From: Sipunculus nudus
Taxonomy: Eukaryota > Annelida > Sipuncula > Golfingiida > Sipunculidae
NCBI GenBank assembly: GCA_026874595.1
Contig: CM049311.1
Span: forward strand, 6,051,676-6,115,675
Direction of reading: 5' to 3'
DNA: 64,000 nucleotides
Each line of letters begins with the position of its first letter. Position 1 is the stretch's first letter. Below the pieces are notes generated by a model that ran no database searches, had not been told where the DNA came from, and saw only the letters and a list, made by a program, of their open reading frames with translations. The position numbers and the translations under genes were made by a program. Of the stretch, positions 23,201 through 36,400 are shown piece after piece.

Positions 23201-24659
23201 ATATTTTAAATTTTAATTATATTTTCACTAAGAAGCTTCAATCCGTATTTTGTGATAACCTGAAATCTTCCAAACAATTAATACAATAAGGTGCCAGGTT
23301 TGTCACAAAACTCCTATGTGGTCACGCCTGGGATATGTACGTTCTTGGTCTTGGACTACAGGTAATTTTTTTTAATGAAGGTGATCTTTCTTATTTCTGC
23401 ATGAATCCAGAGATAATGCAAACACGTTTTCATAGGGTATTGATAGTATTTTAATTCTTTGTTAATGACGGTGGCGAGATTGCAACGTGTCTGCGTGTAT
23501 GCAGCAGTATAGGGGGGGGGGGGGGAGGGGGTTGTCACCTGACCATATAGGAGTGTCACATGATCAGCCAGGTACATGCCGGGGAGGATCCTGGAATAGG
23601 ATCACCAGATCACTTGGTGACACGCAGCGTAGCGTGCAGACGTGCTTCTTAGTTAAACGTTTTATTCTATTCGAGTGCATTTTATTGCTGTCAAATGTTG
23701 AACCGTCGGAAAGTACAGACTTGGAAAAAGACCTTATAGCAATATGGGCTGCTTACCTAAAACTTGACCCTACGACTGTGAGTCTGCGGAAAAAATGAAG
23801 GTTTTACTTCAATGGAAGCCTTAGTATACTCGAGGCAGAAGACATTGTAAAAACGAAAATACCCCGTGGACAACATAAATTATTGCTCAAAGGGATTACG
23901 GCAATACAGGTGGAAAACGGTTACAAAAGCCATACGGTACGAGCAAATTCAACGTAAGTGTAAATTCAACGATATTCTTGACTTTGTGGATGTAAGTGGG
24001 GGCCGTGGAGAATCTGTTGTTCTATCATCAAACACAGGATGAGTGATCTTGAACGCAGGACCTAAAAAGCCGATTATTGAACAATTGACTCTTGTCTAGT
24101 GGTCACTTGCTAGTTAGGCCATTTTAAATTCTACGGTAAAGGACTGGGTAATTAGCTAAGATATTGTAAGGGACTAGTTGTCACACTCTGCTCGAGTAAA
24201 CCAGATGATTAAACACCTCTGTGTTTATATTGGACCCTGAATAATGGCGACTGCAGGCATACCTCAGGTTCCGACGAGGAACCGTTGTGAGACATTTACA
24301 GGCTGCATGGTTGAGGCAAATAACAAACCAATCCTAACAGGTAAATCCTACCCCAGTCCTAGATTACCACATTACTAGTCGTATTCCAGGGCCTGTAGCT
24401 CCTTACGGCGAAGAATAACTCTGCTGCAGGGTGTAGATTTAATGATTGTAACTTTGCTCATGTGGTTCTTTACCGGGTTGTGCACAGAGACATCCATCAC
24501 TATACTGGACATTACCTAGACTCGGTTTGTGTTCAACAACAGTCGGGTTAAAATGAATATGAATGGCAAGCTATCGTGAAGAAACCGAATGATCCCGATA
24601 GAGAATTTTTAACTAAAGGCGTAAAGAAAGCTTTTGACATATTAAGAAATACTGTAGTG

Positions 24660-25140
24660 CCCTTACCAATGCATATGGATAATTATAAGTCAGCTGTCAC
24701 AAGAGAGGCCACGGAGGCAGAATAAATGAAAGAAATATCATTGGGAAATTATGTGCGGCGTGAGAGTAAACCAAGTATCATTAGTGCGCTAGGGGCCATT
24801 TCGAAGGAGGATGGAACAATAAAACTCATTCATGATGACTGTAGTCTGCCTGCAGGCAGAGCTGTCAATGATAATGTAGAAAGGGAGTATCAGGCTAACT
24901 TCAAAATAATAGATCATGCAAGTAACTGGTCACGCTAGGCGTCCGTGGATCTTATATCTGAATATCGTTCAGTTAGGATATCTGAACATAGTAAGAGATT
25001 TACAGGACGTTCGTGGACTGATTCGAATGGTAAATCTAGATATTTCTAAGATACTTAATTACCGTTTGGTGCCAGGTGGGCGCATGACAAGATCTATGGC
25101 TTATCAAGGGTTTAGAAATAGGATCAATTGTCTGGATGAT
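24660..25140 (+). pseudogene. reverse transcriptase remnant of the 23.5-25.9 kb retroelement
   Basis: A broken frame reads LPMHMDNYKSAV, a TAA, then LGAISKEDGTIKLIHDDCSL and PAGRAVND, which matches the fingers segment of DIRS/Ngaro reverse transcriptases (lysine, D/G-G, R/K-x-I-x-D, S-x-P, S/A-x-N). A shifted continuation at 25020-25080 reads MVNLDISK...YRLVP, corresponding to catalytic motif A with its Asp present. The YxDD box was not located. The stops at about 24725 and between the frames make it non-functional. Confidence 0.65.
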
Positions 25141-25399
25141 TTTTTCTTATATTTCTGACAATTAAATGAATGTGCCTTGGGTATGTACACTTTGATTGCG
25201 ATACTTAGGAGTCTTATAGGTAAACGTAACAATTCAGTATATTAAGTCAGAGGCGGGCGACTTTTTCTCCGGAGACTTATTGATGCTGTTAACATGATGA
25301 AGAACAAAAACGATCGGCGGCTAGACCATCTAATGAGAAGTGATATTTATTGGTAGTATAATTGATCATGTAATTGAATTTTGTTGCATTTTTAATACA

Positions 25400-25710
25400 T
25401 ATTTGCCACAGACTGGTACTACTGCAACTGCATATGATTTGCCAACATGTACTAATTTACATATTAATGCCAGAGAGACGCTTGCAGTGACTATGGCAGC
25501 CGACAGATTACGGTTCCGTAATAGACGTGTCATTATAAAGTCGGATAACAAAACAGCTGTCTCAAAATAAACAAAGGTGTGGCTAGGAATAAGGTAGTTA
25601 TGACTGCCCTGACGGGTTTATTTTGGTTGTCGGCGTTGTATAATTTTCATTTGTCTGCAACACAAATAGAAGGCAAGGTTAATAAGGAATTGTTTGTCAC
25701 TCTTACATAA
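25400..25710 (+). pseudogene. RNase H remnant of the 23.5-25.9 kb retroelement
   Basis: The frame ending at 25570 contains LHINARETLAV and VIIKSDNKTAVSK, the family pattern of a conserved Glu followed by S-D-N. The continuation in another frame (25585-25710) reads TALTGLFWLSALYNFHLSAT and QIEGKVN, the C-terminal part of DIRS-type RNase H, although the final A-D-x-L-S-R motif is replaced. A TAA at 25568 separates the two parts. Confidence 0.6.
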
Positions 25711-25814
25711 TCCTGTTTTTTTCCGGTGCATGTTAGAATTTGTTTCTTACCTTGAACTGTTTTCCCTTAACTAATCATATGTCAATTAGCTCTATGTGTA
25801 TGTTTTTTTTTGCA

Positions 25815-25934
25815 GTAAACCAAAGACCAAGGCACAAGTTCCTTCAGGAGCTTGGTAAAACTGTGGCATCTTTTCAGCCGGAAGCATTGGCTAATTCCAC
25901 AAAGAATGCGTACAAAACCCTCCTTAAATCGTAG
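25815..25934 (+). pseudogene. N-terminal fragment of a tyrosine recombinase
   Basis: A frame with FLQELGKTVASFQPEALANS followed by TKNAYKTLLKS resembles the SAM-like core-binding start of retroelement tyrosine recombinases (helix, then T-x-x-x-Y). It ends at TAG 25932-25934 and no catalytic domain follows, so the element is truncated here. Confidence 0.5.
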
Positions 25935-25940
25935 GTAGAT

Positions 25941-26160
25941 TAGGAGGGCTGTATATCGGTCAGCCCGTACAGGCGCAATAGGTTTTTCGATACATTTAAA
26001 GCAATATCGAAACGTATTGACGATATACTTATTTTTCTTTGTGTTTCCTTTGTAATCAAGACCTCTGCTTTTTGTTTATATGTCTTAACATATATTATAT
26101 GTAATATTTATGATAAATATATATTTAAACCTTCATGATCAAACAATATGTATACAGAAT

Positions 26161-26216
<56 letters not shown>

Positions 26217-26894
26217 CCTAGTTTCCCTTTTTCATGTAAAGCGAGATCCGCCTAGTGTATGTTGTCCTGGACAGTCCTGTTTTCTTTCTCCAGTTTTCTT
26301 AATGTTCCTGCAGACCAACATATCCAATTTTCATAAACATCTTTCCCGTGTAAGATATTTGGCAAACAAACAGAAATCAGCAACAATTAACCAATTCACC
26401 AAATATGGCTGTCACTCAGGAGATACATGAGAACATACATATACATGCTTATACAGTTAATAGTTATTATAGCCAATGTATTTCTGTTTCATAAAACGGT
26501 ATTAAGTGAGCCAAAATGAGTGAGTTAAAATGTTTGACTTAAATCCCAGCATATTGGCATATTAGAAAACACAGTATCTGCTAGGTACATGCTTTCACAT
26601 GTGTGATATTCCCGGAGCGCAGGGTTGCGGCTCTGAGCACTTATTGGGTGGTGTAGGCTGCTCCTATCAGTTAGCTGTTCTTGATCGCGCAACAACTCTT
26701 TGATGATTTGATTTGTAGATTAACAGCCCTTGTGCCCCTGTTCAAGCTTTGAGATGTCATGGGGCTGAGATAATTAGGACTTGACAATCATGTTTTTTAG
26801 TGAAAGTTCCTATCAAGACCAAAAATACCACCGTCACGAGAAATAGGCAAGCCTATTGATGATGTTTGGTGCTTACCGCAGACCTTATCCAGTA
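25941..26894. other. intergenic AT-rich spacer
   Basis: No gene is recognised. It includes the long TA microsatellite at 26157-26213 and unassigned sequence. The part after about 26895 begins the segment shared with the flank upstream of copy D. Confidence 0.4.
26157..26213 (+). repeat. (AT)n microsatellite
   Basis: About 28 AT/TA units interrupted by one extra A. Tracts like this often vary in length and are common sites of assembly error. Confidence 0.95.
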
Positions 26895-27570
26895 TACATA
26901 AAGGGCATGGACTAGTCGTATTATTTCCCGCTATATGACAAAACATGTGTATGTATCGGTTTTTTTGTTAGGTTATTGTTAAAATGAAATCGTTAACAAT
27001 CAGTTACCCAGATATCAAAATAAGTACGTTTTGTAATTCCGAAAGCGTCGAAGGACAACCTCTTGTTAGGTTAAACGAACTTTTAGAAAAACGGTCAGGG
27101 TGAAATTTGTACGCCAGTCATTGATAAACGTAATGCCATTTTACCAAGAGTGTTTCTTTTTTAACTACGTAATTGACGATCGGAACATATAAAAATATTA
27201 GATTTATTGCAGAGCTTGATTGGCTAAGATTAGTCCAATCTGTTTTGATGGTACGTGCGTGCCCTTTAAAAAAGTTCATCATTAGAGAAAGGTCAATCAG
27301 CTTCGCCATTGATGAAGCTCAGTTAGTTTCTTTTATAGCTAAAAGGCGGCGCAAGTGCAGCATACTTATGACCAGTGAAAGACAAAATAGTTTAAGGTTT
27401 TGAACGACCGTAGTGCCTAATTAATGAATAATTTACCATGTTTATTTTACTCAATTGCATCTTGAAACTTCATTGTGTTCGACTAGTTTATGTTTGCTAT
27501 TCTTAATATAGGTAAAAGTGGTGGACGGAGGCACACTTGCGGTTTGGACCTTGCCAAGTCTTGGCACGGT

Positions 27571-27645
27571 GGGGTCTGACCGGGATTCGAACTCATGACC
27601 TCTCGATCATGAGCCCGGCATCTTAACCATTTCACCACCGCACCC
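27571..27645 (-). repeat. tRNA-like head of a SINE
   Basis: On the minus strand the segment has an A-box-like TGGTTAAGATGCCGGG and a B box GAGTTCGAATCCC at tRNA spacing, between GGGTGCGGTGG and GACCCCACC. The T-arm does not pair properly (ATGAG against CCCGG), and CTCATGA/TCATGAG form an extra hairpin, so it is better read as a tRNA-derived SINE than as a working tRNA gene. The SINE body probably continues leftward to about 27510. An intact but unusual tRNA remains possible. Confidence 0.55.
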
Positions 27646-28394
27646 ACAGGTGGATATGCCAATGTTGAAATCCATTAATGACAGGCTATTCAATCAGGGT
27701 CAAGCCGCTCAAGGAATGTTAGCTTGTCATCATATCATAACTTCTGTCTTCTCTTCTTTGCTTCCATATCTCTGCCAAATGAAAGCTTGATGATCTTTTA
27801 AAGTTGTATGAGTAGTGTTCTTCATAACAGTTAAGGTGTTGTGATGAACTAGCTGAATAATGGTGAGTTTAAGTAGATGACACAATTGCTCACTTGAGTG
27901 AACTGCTTATTTATACGGGATAAACCTGCTCGAGCACAAAGGTTGTATGGAGGATACCTCGCTAATGCTAATGCGATTAATCTTCTTAGTTATTTAGCCT
28001 GACATCCTAGATCAAGCCAAAGAATGATGTTTGCTTAAGTACAAAAGAGATTGATAATACTCAAGTGCACTTAAATAAACTGTTCATCTGCTTTCTAGGG
28101 GTATAGGATGCCTAGCGTTGCAAGACTAACTGTATTTTCATGCCTTTGCCAAGGCGATAACATCAGGAGTGAACTGATTATTGAGGGGCTTAAATACAAA
28201 AGGATCTTGAGACTCGTAATTACAAAAATTCATGGGAAGTATTTAGATTCATGGAAATATTTTGTAAATACAAATAAATAATTTGGTTTCCCATTAAAAT
28301 TTGGAAATAAAATTAAAAGAGACGTTCTACGTTAATATATATATAAAGAGAAATAGAAAGCACTTGATAAATTTCACAACCACAAAATAATTTT

Positions 28395-28560
28395 CTATTC
28401 GAAGAGTGCCTTTATTTTCATACTAGGAACTTGACGTTCTTTCCCATTCGGTGCAGTGTCTTTCATATGCCAAATGATAGCTAGAAGATCTTCTAAAGTT
28501 GTATCACTTGTGTCAAACCATGTGTACAAGTCACGGAGCATGATACTGTATCTTACCATG
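28395..28560 (-). CDS. candidate terminal exon of an unknown antisense gene
   Basis: After TACAG on the minus strand a frame reads MLRDLYTWFDTSDTTLEDLL followed by AIIWHMKDTAP and ends in TAG at 28395-28397. The spacing of hydrophobic residues recalls the last helices of a death-fold domain (L-R-x-W-x-D-x-x-x-x-T-x-x-x-L-x-x-L), which is only a resemblance. The D-side duplicate (about 41200-41260) is degenerate, and a partial, decayed second copy lies at about 27760-27800. It may be a relic. Confidence 0.25.
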
Positions 28561-30235
28561 GTTGAATTGACTGATATGAACTTACATTTTTGCACACGCA
28601 CCATTTCACATTTTTATTACAATCTATGTTAATTATCGTGAATTGAAGAAAATGGGGCTTTCTATCAACTGTTATATTAGTATTTGTGGAAAACAAACCG
28701 GTGGTTCATATTCATCATCACGCGGTTCGTGACTCGATTTTTACATAACTAATTATGTAGCAAGTCCGTGGTTACAAAAGTAAAATTAATAGGACAATCA
28801 GCACTGATCTACGTTACAGCATGTGTACACGTTTATCACTCATCCAGATGCTGCACACTGTGTCTTCAAAAGAACCGATGATACATATCTTAATAAATAC
28901 TTGTAAACATTATAAATATTCACAAAGCATTGGTAAGGATGTTTGATTATTTGCATGTATATTATGGACAAGGAATAAGCTGGTTTAAGGAATAAGCTCT
29001 GAATGTAATTCAAAATAACATAATCGACAGTACTTTACCATTAAATTTTTTAAATGAACCAATCTAATAAGACTTTATCGCAAATAAGATTGTATTTTTC
29101 TGTGAGAAAGAAAAGAATAACATGATAATTAACATTTATAAAGGAGTTAGGCTAAAAACAGTTTTACGGGGTAATTATCCTGTTTTAAGATTGAATTAAG
29201 AAATAAAGGAACCGTTATACTGTTTCTATGTTATACTGTTTCCAATTTTGAGAAGTTAGGAACTACACTGGAAATATTTTTTATGTACCCGAAAGTTTTA
29301 GTCTAAGAACGTTTGTTCAATATTATTTTTATTTTGCATGTGGAGAGACGAAAGGCTTTCCCAACCTGTCACATGCATCAACATCAGGAGCTGGAAACAT
29401 TTAGAAAAAGGACGAATGAATTTCAGGTCAACAATAAATTAAACCTTGTACAATTGGAATAAATAATATAATGCTTTTTTTACCAAATCTTCCGTTTGAT
29501 CTGGTCGGTCTGCACAGTACAGAAAATAAAACTCTTAGACAGCTCTTCCGGGGGCATAAATAATGCTTGAAAGAAAACTTTTTTAACAAATACATATGTT
29601 TACGCTATTTCAAACAAACATTGGAAGGTAACGCTTTGGGCATTGCAACAACAGTTCTCCCATTTTTAAATTCCCAATCGCTTTAAAACCCCTTAACATT
29701 GCATGGTTCATTGGTTTCCTTAAATGTGCGCTTTGGATTCAGACTGGACCGCTACAAAAAACCCGCAAGAATAATGCATTCATGTCCCGTTGGCGGAGTG
29801 CAAATTGGTTTAAACACAGGTAATTTTTCTGATTTCAATTTTGACATATTGAAATTAATAATACAATAGAATGTCATGGCAATTCGCTGACTTTTTTAAT
29901 AAACTTTTTGGCAAAAGACTCTATGCCATTTGTTTTGTCCACATCACATCTGCTGTGATATTGGTCACATATCATATACTAAGTACATTTTTATATTTCT
30001 ATTCATACGATATCTGTTCGCATAATTTCCGCCTGTTTTCGAGGATTTTGGTATATAAGCCATGGTCTTAACTTGTAAGTTGAAATTAAAAATGGCGTAA
30101 TCAGTAGAAAGCTAATGAAGTGTTTTACATTAAAGAAAAACGCGTGCTCGATTTTAATTGGTATGAGCAGTACATCACTCTGACCTTCAGCTCCATTGAG
30201 CATGCCTGTACATAAAAACTGTCTGAGGAATCTCA

Positions 30236-30407
30236 TATGATATTCAAATATGTATTGTACAATTAACAAGTGCACCTTGATGGTATAGCCTTCATGAGCA
30301 AAGTTCGTTGAATGCTATATTTCACTCATATGCAATGTAGTGACAGTGTCACCAGAGTAAAAGGTCTGGCGACGACTCCTTTGCGTTGTTTTAATCTACA
30401 AGGCAAT
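30236..30407 (+). promoter_or_regulatory. conserved block before copy C start
   Basis: This shares ACAAGTGCACCTTG, TGTAGCC-like and AAAGTTCGT motifs with the same interval in copies A, B and D. In-frame ATGs at 30312 and 30330 would extend the protein by 32 or 26 residues. The extension (MQCSDSVTRVKGL) has the same reading frame in A and D, so translation from it cannot be excluded. Confidence 0.5.
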
Positions 30408-33400
30408 ATGATTGAGTTCGATGAATTTTTGGAAAAGACAGGATCCTTTGGAAAATACCAAATATGCTTTTGTATAATATTGGGCCTAGGAGCGTTTACC
30501 CTAGGTTTAAACAATATGATTATTATATTTTTGGCGGAGTCGCCCGAACATCACTGTTCCGTACCATCACTGTCAACATTAAACCTGAGTGAAAATGTAC
30601 GTATGAACTACAGCATCCCATTTGACTCCACGGAAGGTAAGTATGAATCTTGTCGCATGTACAACCGGAACTATTCTGGTGTAACCACGGATGTTGTCTA
30701 CTCGGAACTAACAAACCCCGGAATATCAGAACCAGAGATTGTTCCATGTCAGTATGGATGGGACTATGATAAATCGATCTACGAATCTACCATCATCACC
30801 GAGGTAACTTCAATTTTACCTGCTTTATGCTAAACACTTAACAAACTTTAACGAACATCTTCTGATTACTAATCCTTTTCTCAAACATGTCACATTAGTC
30901 TAGTACAGCTCTTTTAACCTGATTAGAAGGACGCAGTTACAGGTCGGATCAGCATTTATACTGCCTCCCTCTCCCATTTTGATGGTTTCCTCCATCATTG
31001 TATCAATTCTCCTCAGGAAATTAATCCATCAGCTGATTAAAAAAATATTGTTCTTATTGCTTATGATCCCACAGCCACCTTCCAAACGTCATCATACACA
31101 TCCGTTAACTCACGCTTCAATTTTAGTAATTATCTTTAATTAAGTAGTTACATATTTTTATTTTTTTTTTCCTTTTCGTATGAAATATTCTATAATCGAA
31201 GCCTGTCATGTAAAATAAACTAATGTCCAAGATATAAAAAAAGGAAAACAAGATTATTTCAGCTGCAAATATTTTATTAAACATATCAATGTAATGTCCT
31301 TCCGAAATGTTGTATCACAAACAAACAAGGATAGGTTTAATTTGAATGGGTCGAATAATAGGTAATCGTTTCTCAATTTGTTAATAACTTAGTTTCAATA
31401 CTTGTTTTGAAAATCAAAACGTGCATGGCAGATTTTCACATATACATTTAAGAAACAAGTATTATCGGGAGGAGGTTTTATTTTTAATTTAACTAGCGAG
31501 ATAGATTCTTAAATGTGAAAACTGTAATATGCAGGAAATCATATATTTATATAAGCCAATATAATGCATATATTCCAGTGGGACATTGTGTGTGACCACA
31601 GGTGGCTTCAGGCGACGGCAACATCTGTCTATATGGTCGGATTAATGATAGGATCATCCATTTTCGGCTGGATAGCAGACAGGTCTGGTTTATGATTATG
31701 CCAACAGAAATCACGTCATCAGTACAGTAGTGTAATACTACATCGAAGAAGTGCATGCTAATATAAGATATTAAAATAAAAGGATTAAAGCAATAAACCT
31801 TGTGTGATTCAAATGTTTCAACAAATAAATGGTAATGTTATCAGTTTTGATTTCAAATAGACTGCCGTGTTTGGTATCGCAGTTCTATAATGACAACAGA
31901 AGAATTGCACTTTGATATTGAATGGACAAATTATATGCATTGCCCCTGATGGCCTTTTTAAGTAAAAACATAAAATATAGAAACACCTGCTTGAAAAACA
32001 CTTCACAAGGGAGAACATTGACTCCAAAAACCTCTTACCCAACATTACACAGTGAGCTATTTTCGTATAGGCTGAGCGTGTATCTTTGATTTTAACTCCA
32101 CGGACGAGGTTATAACAGACTAATACTGTAAATATAAATACGAATATTTGAAAGAACATGTGTATCAACATCATTAAAACCTCTCCCTTATCCTAAAACA
32201 GGAACATATTTATCGTATTGGCATAGCGGTAATATTTAGTTATAGCTCCACGTGCGGGGGTATAAAATACACGAACGGACATAGTATCATAGGGTTACCT
32301 CTGGATGAAAACACTGTAGTTAGAGCAAATGTAAAAATTCCTGTGTTGGAGCACAAATTAAAAAAATCGCATGTGCCCTATATAGATTTTGGTAAATAAG
32401 CAATTTAATTTGTTCCAGTTATGGGCGAAAGATATCCCTGCGTGTTGCAGCGGTGCCTCTGGTGGCGGCCACAATTGCTGCATGCTTCAGTCCAAATCTC
32501 ACCGTGTTCATCCTTATCCGTACCATAGTTGCTGTGACTAACATGCCATTTTATTCTGTCAGTGGGGTCTTGGGTAAGTGTAGATTTAGGCTTTAGAATT
32601 TCATGATAAAAGACAGAAATGTGTTATAATTGGAATACTTTGAATGGCAGAAAGATTGTATATCAGTTATGTCATTTAAAAAAAAAACATAACGATGAAA
32701 CATGTTTGTATGTATTTATTACGTAATTTTTATTGAAATTAATTGAAATAATACATAAAAGACATATCAAGGAGTTACACGGGTAATTCAAAAACAAGAA
32801 ATTGTTTAAAAGATTACGGATTTGAAGAAACTTATTTGTAAACGAGGTCATTATAAGGCAATATTCTAATTACAGTTTATGCAGTCTCATTCAAGAGTTC
32901 CTTGTTATTTTTGAGTAATCGGCCGAAACATTTCTCCTTACGTGAAAGAAGAACGGATGTATTGGTCTCTTGTTGTTAATCGAAATTTAGAATTAGAAGA
33001 ATATACTCTATATGAGACCCAATAATATCTTACATATCCGTATAAAGGAATATGTTTTCCCGTCGGTTTCCAGTCTCAGAAATCGTACCCAGGAAATGGA
33101 GGTCGCTTGCAGTCAGCATGAGTCAGATGCCTTGGAACTTAGGTTTTATGTACGCTTGCGGTGTTGGATATGCCATCAGAGACCGTTTCAAACTTCAAAT
33201 AGTTGGAGCAGTTCCAGTCTTTCTAATGCTGGCCTACCTGTTGTAAGTTCGATATAATATAAAATTACATGAATCTGTGTATACTTGTTTGCATAAAATT
33301 GATGTCCTGGCCAATTTAGCATGTCTTTGATAAAAATTCAAGGCAATAACCATTCCACCACACTGGTGACTAGTGGCACACGCGGAGACGTCTTCCATTA

Positions 33401-36400
33401 GGTACGGGTCAAGCAAGAAACATCTTGAGTAGAGGAAAAACAGCAAAATCCTTTCGGAGTTTCCTGTTTGCATTTCTTTTTCGTTTTACAAAGTTTCTTG
33501 TTTGCACGCTCATTAAAAATATAAATTTGACATTATGTCATTTATGGCAACTGGTTCCACACAGTAATGGCGGTTAGTTAAATGAACAAATGTACCAGCA
33601 TAGTAAGTTTTTGGACTCTTGTTAGAGAAACAAACTAGAGACCAGGGCGGATCCAGGATATTACAAACTGCGGCGGGGGGGGGGGGGGGGCAGGTACCTG
33701 GAGACTACCGAAGGCAAAACAAGCTTAACTTGATGATTTGATGCTATATTATTTTTTTAATATAACTAAAATGTAATAAGGATGAATAATTTATCAAACT
33801 GTACCACACCGGCATCTGATCTCCCGGGGTTTTTGTAAATGTGTAAGGTTTTAGCATTTCACTGACTATAATCATGGTGACAAGAAGGGTCTTAACACAA
33901 ATGCGGGTTGGGGGGGGGGGGGGGGGGGGGAGGTTGAGATAAGGCCGATGCTTCCTTTAATAATTTGAAATGAGTAATTGAGACCTTTGTTTTTGAAACA
34001 AATGTGAACACTCATTCTTAGTTCTCTATGCGGGTACCTTCGTAGGGGAATTAGAGAGACTGATTATCAGAAACCCAACGTTTTTACTGGCTTAAGACGT
34101 TAAAATTTATAGTAATTATTAACCAGTTAACATTGAAACACATGATTGGTCCTTCGCGTTCCCGCATACCTTTTCATTCGGGGTCGAAGGCATTTGTCAC
34201 TATGTGTGTGTGTGTGTGGGGGGGGGGGGGGCTGTCGATATAATAAGCACTAGAGGAACACTCCCAAACTGTAGATTTAGCACATTTAATCTTTAATCAA
34301 ACTGGTTATTCTTACTCTGAATGACTATTTACCAACATATGCTGTTATCCGCTCGAAAACTTCTTAAATATTTTTTTCACACATTTTTTACGTCCCGTTT
34401 CCAATGGTAACCATAAAGAAGATAAAGGAATGAAAATTGACAACTTAATATGTGTGAAATGTTGATAAATATATAAATATTATAAACACTAGGCCAATTA
34501 ATAAAGATATCTACAGAAACACAGGGATTGGTTCTTTCATAAGCATATGGAGGTAAACCTTAAGGCCGGCCCAATATATATATTGCCCTGATTTATAAGC
34601 AGAATACTTACGATTTATAATCATTGATTACCTTATTGCATACGTAAATGAGGCGGCAAGGTTTCTGGTATTTTACAACAATTCTGATATCATCATAAAA
34701 TTCATTATCCATTCCGACCAAACGAAAGCTACGAAAATTGTGTGAATGATGCACTGGCATTATCTTTGGTATTCAAAGTGTTGTTGACGAGTCGCCTCGA
34801 TGGTTGTACGTGAGAGGCAGAACCGAAGAAGCAAAAGAAATGACAAAGAAAATAGCTACCTGGAATAAAGCAACCGACGCCTTGGAAAACGACGTTTTCG
34901 TAAAGGTATTATTGTCACATTATCTCTTATCTTGGTTGTAAAAATGAATGAGAACCACGTTAAATTATTTTTAACAGGGCTAGTATATTTTCCCATTTTC
35001 CCCTATTTAAATGTGCCCTATATTATCCTTTTATAACGTGTAAAAAAAGTGCTTGTGCAGTGAAAACTGCTTTATTTCTATATATTTTGTCTCTACCTCC
35101 TATATTTCATAGGAGCCTGGCAGGAGTCTTGTAAGAGGGGTTGCTTATTCAATGCAACAAGATAGTATTAAATTCATATATAATTCTGCTTCGATATTTC
35201 ATATTCAGTCCGGAATAAATTTATGGACTCATACTTTTACATTAGAGACTAAATAAAAAGTTCATTTACAAAGCTATGTTTAAAGTAGGGCGTAGAATAA
35301 ATGAACTAAAAATATAAGAATCGAGGCTTTCAAGTAAAAATAAGAAAAACTTTATCCATGTGCTATGTGTACAAATTTTACATTGTCACAACTAATATTC
35401 ATATTTTCTTATTTCAGCAAGAAACCAAATCCTCTAAAAATGTGTTCGATTTGGTTAGAACCCCGAAACTGCGGATTCGTACCTTCATTTTTATATTTAT
35501 ATGGTAAGTATATTCAGTTTGCCCATTAAATGTACAAAATGTACAAAAATATAAATTGCTATTAAGGCATGTGGTGCACTGTGGTATTGCTTGTTGTTTT
35601 TGAAAAAAAGAGGTACATGCGAAATATAAAATGCTGCTCTGTTGCAAGAATATTTTCAGTTTGTAATTGTTCTAATTTAAATGCAATTTAAGTGGCGAAT
35701 TCATCATTGCTAATTGAACGAACATATTAGGTCACCTTTATATATATAAATCGTTAATCAACAAGAGTCCTTTTCACATTAAATTAATTTATCACACATT
35801 GTATCTCGTATGTCACTTATTTTGTATATTTACTGCAGGTCGACATCAATGTTAGGTTTTTATGCGTTGGCCTTCAGCACCTCTGCTCTGGCCGGAAATC
35901 AGTATCTGAACGCTTTCCTTGGAGCCCTCATTGTACTGCCCAGCTATCCTTTTGGTATCATGGTCCTGGCGCGCTTCGGACGACGTACTTCTTTATGTGT
36001 TATGTTCATTATTCCCGGAATCTTGATGCTATGCACGATACCGATGGGTCCAGGTATGTTAATAGATGTTTTTATATGCCGAGATCTATGCAATGATTAT
36101 TCATGTACACGTGTATTTACCCTCACATGCAAGTCTCAAATTGGCCTCTGAGAATTTATCTCCATGATAAGAGTTAAGTAACGCTCAAATGTTATTTGTT
36201 TTCTACATGAAAGATTGTCTAATTATCCATTGGAATTAAGAACAACAGGAATTTACATATGGTAGTTAAATCATATATTAGAAGGGAATTTTTCTACTAA
36301 GAAATGGTTTATTTCAGATATCAGGTAAATTTAAGTGTTATACCTAAAACAAAAAGAATAAGATAAATTACGTATACAGATGGAATTTAATATCATAATA

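Larger units (their letters stand above)
23480..25940 (+). mobile_element. decayed YR (DIRS/Ngaro-like) retroelement
   Basis: Degenerate plus-strand frames occur in the order expected for a tyrosine-recombinase retrotransposon: a gag-like stretch (about 23690-23950), reverse transcriptase (24660-25140), RNase H (25400-25710) and the start of a recombinase (25815-25934). Several stops and frame changes separate them, so the copy is inactive. The recombinase is cut off after about 40 codons. A G-rich tract (23512-23525) lies near the left limit. Exact ends and terminal repeats were not found, so the limits are approximate. Confidence 0.7.
26895..30235. other. 5' flank of copy C, paralogous to 40700-42485
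   Basis: Segments 26910-27400 and 28440-30235 match 40715-41190 and 41230-42485 upstream of copy D (for example CCCGCTATATG, CCGAAAGCGTCGA, AGCATGATACTGTA, ACAATCTATGTTAATTAT). About 0.9 kb between roughly 27430 and 28390, including the tRNA-like SINE head, is absent from the D-side flank. Apart from the candidate antisense exon at 28395-28560 no coding feature is supported. Confidence 0.6.

Noticed and set aside
27571-27645. A functional tRNA gene
   Set aside because: The T-arm stem does not pair and the acceptor stem is poor; a SINE head fits better.
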